Of a stretch of DNA of 64,000 bases, positions 34,977 through 43,519 are shown in pieces. Where the stretch lies: contig CACJWK010000007.1 of NCBI GenBank assembly GCA_902597095.1, forward strand, positions 1 to 64,000, read 5' to 3'. The DNA is from an uncultured Pseudohongiella sp. (lineage in GTDB: Bacteria; Pseudomonadota; Gammaproteobacteria; Pseudomonadales; Pseudohongiellaceae). Made by a program: the position numbers and the translations under genes. The notes beneath the pieces were generated by a model. The model made no database searches and was not told the origin of the DNA. It saw nothing but the letters and a program-made list of their open reading frames with translations. Within the stretch, counting starts at the first letter, position 1, and each line of letters begins with the position of its first letter.

Positions 34977-36707
34977 ATGCGTACAGTTTCATTCCTGCTC
35001 GGATTGGCTGCGGTTTTTGCTGCAGCGACCTTGGCAAGCATCCCGGTCAGTGCGGGCGAGCGCATCAGTGACTTTTCACTGATCGATCAGCACGGAAAAT
35101 TCTTTCAGCTGAGTCGTCAGGCTAATTTTGATGCCATCGTGTTCATGGCCCATGAGGACAGCAGAGACGTTCGTCGTGCGGCCTCAGACCTGGCCGACCT
35201 CAGCACGCAGTTCGAAGGGCAAAACGTCGGCTTTTACTTCATCAACTCTACCGGTGAAACGGACAAGGCAGAAATTCGGGAATCTGCAGATGATGCAGAT
35301 ATCAAGCTGCCAGTTCTGATGGATGAGACACAGTTAGTGGCCCGCGAACTCGGCATTGAGCGCGCAACCGACGTAGTCATTCTTGACCCGACCGCGCTTG
35401 AGCTGGTCTTCCACGGAGCGCTCAATGATCGCTGGGCTGAGGACACCAGGTCGCGACGGGCTTCAGATCATTATGCAGCTGACGCGCTCAGCCAGTTTCT
35501 GGCAGGCGAGTCCGTCACCGCCAGACAGACCTCATCGAAGGGCGACGCAATCACTGTGGCAGCTGTCAAAGACATTTCCTACGCCAATGACGTCGCGCCC
35601 ATTCTGAAAGAGCGCTGCGTGAGCTGCCACATGGAAGGTGGAATCGCACCCTTCGCCATGAACAGCCACCAGATGGTCCAGGGCTGGTCTCCCATGATCC
35701 GCGAGGTTCTCTACACCAAGCGCATGCCTCCGGGCCAGATTGATAACGAGTACGTTCACGACTTTCGCGATGTTGCTCACATTACGGTTGAAGAGACCCA
35801 GACATTGGTTAACTGGATCGAGAACGGGGCGAAAAACACAGACGACGCCGATCCGCTCGCCGAATATTCTCCTGAGCTGGTAAAGTGGGCCTACGGTGAG
35901 CCGGACATGGTGATTCCGGTTCCTCCTCAGCAGATCCCGGCGACCGGAATTCAGGACTATCGCAACATACCGGTTGCGCTGGATCTCGAAGAAGATATCT
36001 GGGTCAAGGCGATCGAGTTTGAAGCAGGCGATCCAACCGTTCTTCACCACATCATCGCTTTTGCCTACGGTCCCGACGGTATGAACCAGTTTGAGATTCT
36101 CAATCAAGGGATTGGGCTGGGTGCCTATGCGCCGGGCAACGAAATCAACACCTACCCAGAGAATTCGGGCTTCCCGCTTAAGGCCGGTGGAGGGCTCTTC
36201 CTCCAGCTTCACTACACCACCTCTGGGAAAGAAACGACAGATGCCTCTGAGATCGCACTCTATTTGTGGGATGAAGAGCCAGAGCGTCAGGTTCTGGGCG
36301 GATCTGCCGCGGACTTGGATATCAACATCCCACCGTTCGCACAGCGCCACGAGATGGTTGCCACAGCAAAGTTCAGAAAGGATTCCTACATCACCATGCT
36401 CGGTCCCCACATGCACTACCGGGGCCATGACGCCAATTTCACTCTGGCCTATCCAGACGGCTCGAGTGAAGAAGTGCTGAACGTTCCGAACTACCAGTTC
36501 AACTGGCAGAAGGTGTACGACTTTAAAGAACCCAAGTTTGTGCCGGCAGGGACCGAAATGGTATTTACCGGCACGTTTGACAATTCCGAATTCAATCCGT
36601 CTAACCCGGACGCCTCGCAAACCCTGTCATGGGGTGAACAGACCTGGCAGGAAATGTTTTTCGGTTTCTACCGCTACGTTGAAGCTGGTAATCCAGGCGG
36701 CGAATAG
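34977..36707 (+). CDS. Secreted redoxin-like / heme c / PHM-like copper monooxygenase protein
   Basis: A 576-residue exported protein in three parts. After the signal peptide, residues 26-180 resemble an AhpC/thioredoxin fold (ISDFSLIDQHGKFFQLSRQA) but have no cysteine. Residues 200-290 hold one heme c site: C214-V-S-C217-H218 with probable axial M250 in RMPP. Residues 310-576 match type II ascorbate-dependent copper monooxygenases: H357-H358 and H412 (CuH site), H478-M-H480 and M560 in QEMFFGFYRY (CuM site), so the full ligand set of PHM is present. Heme could deliver electrons in place of ascorbate (inference). TTAGGAG Shine-Dalgarno; monocistronic. Confidence 0.8.
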   Translation: MRTVSFLLGLAAVFAAATLASIPVSAGERISDFSLIDQHGKFFQLSRQANFDAIVFMAHEDSRDVRRAASDLADLSTQFEGQNVGFYFINSTGETDKAEIRESADDADIKLPVLMDETQLVARELGIERATDVVILDPTALELVFHGALNDRWAEDTRSRRASDHYAADALSQFLAGESVTARQTSSKGDAITVAAVKDISYANDVAPILKERCVSCHMEGGIAPFAMNSHQMVQGWSPMIREVLYTKRMPPGQIDNEYVHDFRDVAHITVEETQTLVNWIENGAKNTDDADPLAEYSPELVKWAYGEPDMVIPVPPQQIPATGIQDYRNIPVALDLEEDIWVKAIEFEAGDPTVLHHIIAFAYGPDGMNQFEILNQGIGLGAYAPGNEINTYPENSGFPLKAGGGLFLQLHYTTSGKETTDASEIALYLWDEEPERQVLGGSAADLDINIPPFAQRHEMVATAKFRKDSYITMLGPHMHYRGHDANFTLAYPDGSSEEVLNVPNYQFNWQKVYDFKEPKFVPAGTEMVFTGTFDNSEFNPSNPDASQTLSWGEQTWQEMFFGFYRYVEAGNPGGE

Positions 36708-36723
36708 ACCTACCCTCGACACT

Positions 36724-36759
36724 AAAAACCCGGCCGCGTCACGCAGCCGGGTTTTTTTA
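36724..36759 (+). terminator. Rho-independent terminator after the heme-copper gene
   Basis: An 11-bp stem AAAAACCCGGC / GCCGGGTTTTT with an 11-base loop, followed by a T-run. It insulates the gene from the amidohydrolase operon. Confidence 0.9.
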
Positions 36760-36941
36760 TGTCTAAGGAAGGCAAACGTTCAGACACCTTGCCAGTGTGG
36801 CCGGCATTCTTTCAACAACTGCTCTCAATGCCGGAATATGTTTGCAAGCTGCTCGTCAATGCGTTTGCAGCCGATGGGCCTGTGGTAGACTCACTCCAAC
36901 GACTTTCAACGAAACGCCGACCGCATTCCTGACAATTGACC

Positions 36942-38588
36942 ATGAATAAACTGACTCCATTACTCCTATCACTGCTTTGCTCGGCGACAGTAGCCGAAAC
37001 GACCCTGTACTTCAATGTGAATGGCTACACGCTGGACCGGGATTTTAAGCTGCTGCGGTTTTCGGCTATTCAGTTCACCGATGACAGAATTGATGCCATT
37101 TACGGCGACTCGAACCCCTTAGCGCAAGAGCCTGACCATCGCATTGATGGCAACGGACAAACCATGATTCCGGGCCTGATAGACGCGCATGGCCATGTGC
37201 TGTCTTACGGGCTTTCACTGCTGCGGGTCGACCTGGTCGGTGCAGAGTCGGAGTCTGAAGCTGCCGGGCGTGTGCTAGATTTTGCGCAAGCCAATCCCGC
37301 TGTCGAATGGATACAGGGCCGGGGTTGGAATCAAGTGCTGTGGGACAGCAATGAATTTCCCCAGGCAGCCAGCCTTGACGCTGTCGTCAGTGACCGACCG
37401 GTGTGGCTGACCCGAGTGGACGGCCACGCTGCTTGGGCAAATTCGCTGGCGATGGAACTGGCCGGCATCAGCGATGACACCGAAGATCCTGTCGGCGGAC
37501 AGATCGTCCGCGACGAGAATGGTAAGGCAACCGGAGTATTTATCGACACCGCGATGTCCTACATCCGCGAGCAGATCCCGGCCACGTCTTTCGAAGAGGA
37601 GAAAGTTGCTCTCACTACTGCACTGAATTCCCTGGCGACTTATGGCATTACCAGTGTTCATGACGCCGGTATCGGCAGCAGCACGATCGCTGCATACAAG
37701 GAACTGGTTAGCGAGGCACCCCTGCCCGTTCGCGTTTATGCGATGATTGCAGCCTCCGACCCACTCTATCAGGACCGCTTAGCAGAAGGTTTTTTCCACA
37801 GTGAAGACATGACACTTGCAGTTGAGAGCGTCAAGGTGGTGGCGGACGGAGCCTTGGGGAGCCGCGGTGCCGCGCTGATTGAGGATTACGATGACTCGCC
37901 TGGCTATCGCGGTTTGTTGCGTTATAACGACGAACGCTTGGAATATTTGATTCGCACCGCAATGAACGCCGACTTTCAGGTAGCCACTCACGCCATTGGT
38001 GATAATGCCAATATGCGAGTGTTGGATAACTATGAAAGACTGATCAGGGAAACTGACTCCAAAGATCGGCGCCATCGCGTCGAACACGCGCAAATTTTGC
38101 GCTACGAAGACATTATGCGATTTGCTGAGCTTGGCGTGATCCCTTCGATGCAGGCAACTCATGCCACTTCCGACAAAAACATGGCAGAAGACCGACTCGG
38201 CCCAGTACGAATTCAGGGTGCTTATGCCTGGCGAAAACTTCTGGACTCCGGAGCCCGCATTGCGAATGGTTCCGATTTCCCGGTTGAGCACCCGAACCCC
38301 TTTTATGGTCTGCATGCCTCCGTCACACGCCAGGATCAACAGAACAACCCACCGGGTGGCTGGTATGGTGAGGAGCGCATGACGCTCGAAGAATCCCTGG
38401 CGAGCTTCACCATCGATGCCGCTTACGCAGGGCACCAAGAAGCACATCTTGGTACCTTGGAGCCCGGCAAAAAGGCCGATTTCATCTTGCTCGACCGGGA
38501 TATCTTCACGCAACCTCCCACCCAGATGTGGCAAACTCTGGTGCAAGAGACCTGGGTGGATGGGGTAAGAGTCTCAGTACAAAACTAA
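36942..38588 (+). CDS. Exported metal-dependent amidohydrolase (YtcJ-like)
   Basis: A 548-residue enzyme of the amidohydrolase superfamily, YtcJ type. It has a signal peptide (MNKLTPLLLSLLCSATVAET), the metal motif GLIDAHGHVLSYG around residue 75, VVADGALGSRGAALIEDYDD, HAIGDNANMRVLDNYE, RVEHAQ and ANGSDFPVEHPNP. Such enzymes hydrolyse N-acyl, N-formyl or amide bonds; the substrate is not predictable. A TTG two codons upstream is possible but the ATG is preferred. It is first in a four-gene unit, 26 bp before the acylase. Confidence 0.85.
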   Translation: MNKLTPLLLSLLCSATVAETTLYFNVNGYTLDRDFKLLRFSAIQFTDDRIDAIYGDSNPLAQEPDHRIDGNGQTMIPGLIDAHGHVLSYGLSLLRVDLVGAESESEAAGRVLDFAQANPAVEWIQGRGWNQVLWDSNEFPQAASLDAVVSDRPVWLTRVDGHAAWANSLAMELAGISDDTEDPVGGQIVRDENGKATGVFIDTAMSYIREQIPATSFEEEKVALTTALNSLATYGITSVHDAGIGSSTIAAYKELVSEAPLPVRVYAMIAASDPLYQDRLAEGFFHSEDMTLAVESVKVVADGALGSRGAALIEDYDDSPGYRGLLRYNDERLEYLIRTAMNADFQVATHAIGDNANMRVLDNYERLIRETDSKDRRHRVEHAQILRYEDIMRFAELGVIPSMQATHATSDKNMAEDRLGPVRIQGAYAWRKLLDSGARIANGSDFPVEHPNPFYGLHASVTRQDQQNNPPGGWYGEERMTLEESLASFTIDAAYAGHQEAHLGTLEPGKKADFILLDRDIFTQPPTQMWQTLVQETWVDGVRVSVQN

Positions 38589-38614
38589 CGAAAATCAGAC
38601 AGTCGGAGGCGGTT

Positions 38615-40879
38615 ATGCCGGTAAAAAACTTTATTGCAGTCACACTTCTCAGTGTTGTGCTCATTGGCTGCGGACAAGATGACCGCAACTCGACAGAAAA
38701 CCTGACAGAAACGAGCCCAACTGCCCCCCTGTTTTCCGGTGAAGAGATCGCCCGCTGGGAAGCCAGCGCTGACAAAGTCACTATCCTCAGGGACACTTGG
38801 GGTATCGCCCACATTTATGGTGTAAGCGACGCTGACACTGTCTTCGGCACGCTCTACGCCCAAGCCGAAGATGACTTTTATCGGCTGGAGACAAACTACA
38901 TCAACGCCATGGGCAGGCTGGCTGAAGCAGAAGGAGAAACACAGCTCTATCGGGATCTTCGCATGAAGCTGTTTATCGATCCGGTTGAGATGCAGGCACA
39001 ATTTGAGACCAGCCCTGACTGGCTCAAGGACCTGATGGTCGCATTTGCGGATGGTCTTAACTATTACCTGTATACGCACCCTGAGATCGAACCCCGGGTA
39101 ATCAAAAAATTCGAGCCATGGATGGCGCTCACCTTCTCGGAGGGAAGCATCGGTGGCGACATCGAGCGGGTAAATATCAGCCGACTGAAAGATTTCTATG
39201 ATCCGACATCAATGGTAGCAGTAGCAGAAGGCCTTTTTGACGGCGAGCCAAGGGGGTCAAACGGCTTCTCTATCGCGCCTAAAAATACGGCGAACGGGAA
39301 CGCGCTCTTTTTAATCAACCCTCACACTTCATTTTTCTTTCGCTCAGAATTGCATATGGTGAGCGAGGAAGGGCTGAACGCCTACGGCGCGGTCACCTGG
39401 GGTCAATTTTTCATCTACCAGGGTTTCAACGAGAATACCGGATGGATGCACACCTCCAGCAGAGCCGATGCGATCGATGAATACCTCGAGACCATCGTCC
39501 AACAGGATGACGGATACTACTATCAGTACGGAGACGAATTGAGGCGTCTCGAGGAAAAACTGATCAATCTCCCTTTTCGCGACGGCGACGCGATGTCGGA
39601 AATCGAAGTCACTGCCTATTACACCCATCACGGACCTATCATTCGGGAGGAAGACGGAAAATGGGTCTCGATAAGCCTGATGCAGGAGCCTGTCAAGGCA
39701 CTGTCTCAATCCTATGGCAGGACCAAATCCCGCAACTACGAAGAATTTGCCGCCACCATGGAGCTGCGCACCAATTCCTCCAACAACACCGTTTATGCGG
39801 ACAGCGAGGGCAATGTTGCCTACTGGCACGGCAACTTTATTCCCAGAAGAGATCCAAATTTTGACTGGAACAGCCCGCTCGATGGCAGTAACCCGGCAAC
39901 CGATTGGGGACCTCTGCACGCAGTCAGTGAAATGATCACCGTGTTCAATCCGGACAGCGGCTGGATCCAGAATACAAACAACACACCGTTCAATGCCGCG
40001 GGTCCCGGTAATAGCCCGCAACCGGAAGATTACCCTGCCTATATGGCGAACAATCCGGAAAATCCGCGCGGAGTTCACGCAGTGCGAGTTCTGCAGGGCA
40101 AGAACGACTTCACGCTCGATTCGCTAATTGAGGCTGCTTATGATCCGGCCCTGCCGTTTTTTGATGATCTGATTCCCAGACTTTTGCTCACCACTGCGGT
40201 GGATAGCCCGAGCATTGTCGATGAAGACGGCAACGCCGTGCAGCTGCAGAGCACTCTCACCGGGGAGATTCTCGATTGCATCGATTTACTCAGAGGTTGG
40301 GACACAAACTTTAGCGTGGATTCGGTTGAGACGTCACTGGCTGTTTTTTGGGCTGAAGCGCTCATGGAAATGGTGCGGGCCGATGCCGCAGCGGCGGACA
40401 TCAACATTTATGACTACATGGTGAATAATGCCTCCCCGAATCAGCTTCTCGGCGCCCTGAATCAGGCAGCCGACGCACTATCCCAGGATTTTGGTTCTTG
40501 GCAGGTTCCATGGGGAGAGATCAATCGCTACCAGCGCATCACCGGAGATCTGGTGCAGAATTTTGACGACAATGCGCCAAGCGTTCCGGTCGGTTTTGCC
40601 TCAGGCAGATGGGGAGCACTGGCTTCATTTGGCGCGCGCACCTATCCGGGCACCCGACGCATGTACGGCACCAGTGGCAACAGCTTTGTCGCAGCCGTGG
40701 AGTTTGGCCGTCCAATAAGAGCCAAAGCCATTACCGTCGGCGGCTTGCAAAGCGATCCAGAATCGCCGCATTTCGACGATCAGGCAGAAATGTATGCAAA
40801 TGGCGAATTTCGTGATGTCCTGTTCTATCGTGACGACATCGAAGCCAACCTGGAGCGGGAATACCGCCCGGGAAATTAA
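38615..40879 (+). CDS. Penicillin acylase-family lipoprotein (N-terminal nucleophile amidase)
   Basis: A 754-residue precursor of the penicillin/AHL acylase family, which cleave acyl groups from amines. The lipobox LIGC (Cys19) predicts attachment to a membrane after export. The cleavage site that creates the beta subunit is G214-S215-N216 (PRGSNGFSIAP), with Ser215 as nucleophile. Oxyanion-region motifs such as GFNENTGWMHTSSRAD follow. The true start has GGAGG before it; the frame extends back over the amidohydrolase. Substrates could be acylated amino acids, homoserine lactones or polyamines. Confidence 0.88.
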   Translation: MPVKNFIAVTLLSVVLIGCGQDDRNSTENLTETSPTAPLFSGEEIARWEASADKVTILRDTWGIAHIYGVSDADTVFGTLYAQAEDDFYRLETNYINAMGRLAEAEGETQLYRDLRMKLFIDPVEMQAQFETSPDWLKDLMVAFADGLNYYLYTHPEIEPRVIKKFEPWMALTFSEGSIGGDIERVNISRLKDFYDPTSMVAVAEGLFDGEPRGSNGFSIAPKNTANGNALFLINPHTSFFFRSELHMVSEEGLNAYGAVTWGQFFIYQGFNENTGWMHTSSRADAIDEYLETIVQQDDGYYYQYGDELRRLEEKLINLPFRDGDAMSEIEVTAYYTHHGPIIREEDGKWVSISLMQEPVKALSQSYGRTKSRNYEEFAATMELRTNSSNNTVYADSEGNVAYWHGNFIPRRDPNFDWNSPLDGSNPATDWGPLHAVSEMITVFNPDSGWIQNTNNTPFNAAGPGNSPQPEDYPAYMANNPENPRGVHAVRVLQGKNDFTLDSLIEAAYDPALPFFDDLIPRLLLTTAVDSPSIVDEDGNAVQLQSTLTGEILDCIDLLRGWDTNFSVDSVETSLAVFWAEALMEMVRADAAAADINIYDYMVNNASPNQLLGALNQAADALSQDFGSWQVPWGEINRYQRITGDLVQNFDDNAPSVPVGFASGRWGALASFGARTYPGTRRMYGTSGNSFVAAVEFGRPIRAKAITVGGLQSDPESPHFDDQAEMYANGEFRDVLFYRDDIEANLEREYRPGN

Positions 40880-40908
40880 GAACCTTCTACGAGAGCGGCA
40901 ACAGAACC

Positions 40909-42087
40909 ATGAGTATTGATGGAGCCTATCAGCCCGGCCGCCATTTTCTGCAAATTCCCGGACCCTCTAATGTTCCGGAAAGTGTGCTCAGGGCCATGGC
41001 TCAACCGGTCATTGATCACCGTGGCCCGGAATTTCCGGCCCTGACGTTCAGATTACTGGAGAAGCTCGCGCCCGTATTCAACACTGAGTCCTCTGTCTTT
41101 ATCTATCCGGCATCCGGTACCGGTGCATGGGAATGCGCCCTGCTTAATTGCCTGTCACCCGGAGATAAAGTACTGGCTTTTGAAACCGGACACTTCGCCA
41201 CTCTTTGGAAAGAAGTCGCTGAAAAGCTGGGGCTTCACATCTTATGGATACCTGGAGACTGGCGCCACGGGGTCGATCCGTCAGTCGTGGAGGAAAAACT
41301 GTCAGAGGACAGCAAGCATGAAATACAGGCCGTTCTGGCTGTCCACACGGAAACATCAACCGGTGTCACCAGTCGAATCGGCGATATCAGGCGCGCGATA
41401 AACAAAGTAAGGCACCCTGCTTTACTCATAGTTGATGCTGTCTCCTCTCTCGCTTGCACAGAGTTTCTGCATGATGACTGGGGAGTGGATGTGACGGTCA
41501 GCGCCTCACAGAAGGGGCTCATGCTGCCACCGGGATTGAGTTTCAATGCAGTCAGCGAGCAGGCGCTGGAGCGCTCCAGAGTGAATCAGAGCCACCACTC
41601 CTACTGGCAGTGGGAAGCCATGGCAAGCAACAACGCCAAAGGCTATTTCCCCTACACGCCCAGTACCAACCTTCTCTACGGTCTGGATGAAGCGTTAAAT
41701 TTGTTGCTTGCAGAGGGGCTCGACAAGGTGTTTGCCCGTCACTCTCGTCTGGCCGCAGCCACCCGTGCGGCAGTCAATGCCTGGGGGCTGGAAAATGTCT
41801 GCATGAATTCAGAGGAATATTGCAATTCAACGACAGCGGTCTTCGTGCCCGAAGGCTTCGATGCGGATGATTTAAGAATGATCATTCGTGAGAGATTCAA
41901 CATGTCATTGGGGACGGGTCTGGGCAAACTTAAAAACAGAATCTTCCGCATTGGCCATATTGGTGACTTCAACGACCTGATGCTCATGGGCACGCTGAGT
42001 GGTGTGGAAATGGGCCTGAAACTCGCGAATATTCCCCATCAACCGGGAGGCGTTGAAAGCGCAATGGATGCGCTCAGCAAAAGCTAG
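40909..42087 (+). CDS. Class V aminotransferase, serine/alanine-glyoxylate type
   Basis: A 392-residue PLP enzyme of the AGXT/SgaA group, which transfers amino groups from serine or alanine to glyoxylate. Visible features are LQIPGPSNVPESVLRAM at the N-terminus, ASGTGAWECALLNCLSPGD (residues 68-86), VHTETSTGV, VDAVSSLACTEF (PLP-binding Asp) and the Schiff-base lysine K202 in SASQKGLMLPPG. It is 29 bp after the acylase and 41 bp before the GntP permease, suggesting it acts on an amine released by the upstream hydrolases. Confidence 0.9.
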   Translation: MSIDGAYQPGRHFLQIPGPSNVPESVLRAMAQPVIDHRGPEFPALTFRLLEKLAPVFNTESSVFIYPASGTGAWECALLNCLSPGDKVLAFETGHFATLWKEVAEKLGLHILWIPGDWRHGVDPSVVEEKLSEDSKHEIQAVLAVHTETSTGVTSRIGDIRRAINKVRHPALLIVDAVSSLACTEFLHDDWGVDVTVSASQKGLMLPPGLSFNAVSEQALERSRVNQSHHSYWQWEAMASNNAKGYFPYTPSTNLLYGLDEALNLLLAEGLDKVFARHSRLAAATRAAVNAWGLENVCMNSEEYCNSTTAVFVPEGFDADDLRMIIRERFNMSLGTGLGKLKNRIFRIGHIGDFNDLMLMGTLSGVEMGLKLANIPHQPGGVESAMDALSKS

Positions 42088-42128
42088 ATATCTCTTAATA
42101 ACAACGATAAAAATCACTGGAGATGCCC

Positions 42129-43502
42129 ATGGATTCTGCCACCGCGGTCAATACCAGCGCTGCCGTATCACTGCTGGGATTCGCTGCGATTATTTTTCTG
42201 CTGCTATTTCTGATCGCCAGATGGAAGTGGCACGTTTTCTTCGCGCTTCTCATCCCAATCCTGCTCTTTGGCATCTTGCCGGGAATCCAGCAGAACAACT
42301 TTATTGACGCATTTGAGAACGGTTTCGGGAACACCTTGAGCTCGATTGGTGTGGTGATTGTACTGGGCTCAATCATTGCTGAAGCCCTGAAACACACTGG
42401 GGCAATTCAGGTGATCACACGTTCGATGGTCAATCTGGTCGGTTCTCAAAGGATGCCTCTGGCCCTCACCCTGACCGGCTTTATCATAGGCGTCGCGATT
42501 TTTTCAGATGTTGCTTATGTGATTCTCAATCCACTCGTCCACTCGGCGGCAAAAACCATGGGAGTGGGCATCGCGGTGATGTCCACCGGGCTGGTCGGCG
42601 CCCTGCAATTGACCCATGCCATCGTGCCACCAACACCCGGGCCACTTGCAGCCGCAGCGCTGGTCGGCGCAGACATCGGGAAGACCATCATCCATGGCAG
42701 CATCGCCTGCCTGTTTGGTTCATTGGCTTGCTGGGCGTGGGGAGTACTGTTTGCCGGTCCGCGCGTCAGCACACCGCCAAGTGACGAATTCGAGGGTATC
42801 ACCGTCGATGACCTTGATCAGGACGGTCCACAGGAGTTGCCGAGCACCCTGAGTTCCTATTTGCCCATCGTGGTTCCTATCCTGTTGATTGGTGCACAGA
42901 GCGTCGTGACGTTGGCATTTCCCGACGGACACATACTGCGTACGGTCTTTCTGTATCTGGGATGGCCAGTGATGGCACTGTCCTTCGGCGTGTGGCTGGC
43001 ATTTCGCAACATCAAGAACCCGAAAGATCGCGAGAATGCCAAAGACGCCTGGGTAGAAGCTGCCCTGAAAACCTCTGCTATGATTCTCGTGGTGACGGGC
43101 CTTGGAGGGTCGCTCAGTGCGATTCTGAGAGGAACGCCGGCGGTGGACTTCATCGCCGCATTCTTTAGTGACTATGGTTTGCCAGCAATTTTGTTGCCTT
43201 TCGTCATAGGCATTATTGGCAACATGATCACCGGCTCTACAACCGTCGGGGTTATCACCGCTGCATCGCTGGTCTCTCCCATGCTCGGCAATCTCGCCCT
43301 CTCACCGGAAGCGGCCATGCTGGCAGGAGCAAGTGGTTCCGTCATCATCAAATACGTGAACAGCAGCTATTTTTGGGTCTGTACGTCTCTTTCGAAGCTC
43401 AGCGTAGCTGACGCCGTTTTCAGCTATGGCGGTGCAACCCTGGTGGGGGGTATCGTCTCCTTTGTCACGGTATGCGTGATGTGGGGACTCGGGATTATCT
43501 GA
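42129..43502 (+). CDS. GntP-family permease
   Basis: A 457-residue inner-membrane carrier with about 12 helices of the GntP/gluconate:H+ symporter family, whose members import hydroxy acids such as gluconate, glycerate or serine. The family pattern is seen in HTGAIQVITRSMVNLVG, SDVAYVILNPL, HAIVPPTPGPLAAAALVGAD and GSTTVGVITAASLVSP. An ATG two codons upstream overlaps the Shine-Dalgarno (TGGAG), so the second ATG is chosen. Last gene of the operon. Pairing with a serine-glyoxylate type aminotransferase points to a hydroxy or amino acid substrate. Confidence 0.88.
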   Translation: MDSATAVNTSAAVSLLGFAAIIFLLLFLIARWKWHVFFALLIPILLFGILPGIQQNNFIDAFENGFGNTLSSIGVVIVLGSIIAEALKHTGAIQVITRSMVNLVGSQRMPLALTLTGFIIGVAIFSDVAYVILNPLVHSAAKTMGVGIAVMSTGLVGALQLTHAIVPPTPGPLAAAALVGADIGKTIIHGSIACLFGSLACWAWGVLFAGPRVSTPPSDEFEGITVDDLDQDGPQELPSTLSSYLPIVVPILLIGAQSVVTLAFPDGHILRTVFLYLGWPVMALSFGVWLAFRNIKNPKDRENAKDAWVEAALKTSAMILVVTGLGGSLSAILRGTPAVDFIAAFFSDYGLPAILLPFVIGIIGNMITGSTTVGVITAASLVSPMLGNLALSPEAAMLAGASGSVIIKYVNSSYFWVCTSLSKLSVADAVFSYGGATLVGGIVSFVTVCVMWGLGII

Positions 43503-43519
43503 CGGGTATAAAAGTGCGC

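Noticed and set aside
36812-37015. 67-codon minus-strand frame over the amidohydrolase start
   Set aside because: It overlaps the signal peptide region of a well-supported gene and has no similarity or translation signal.
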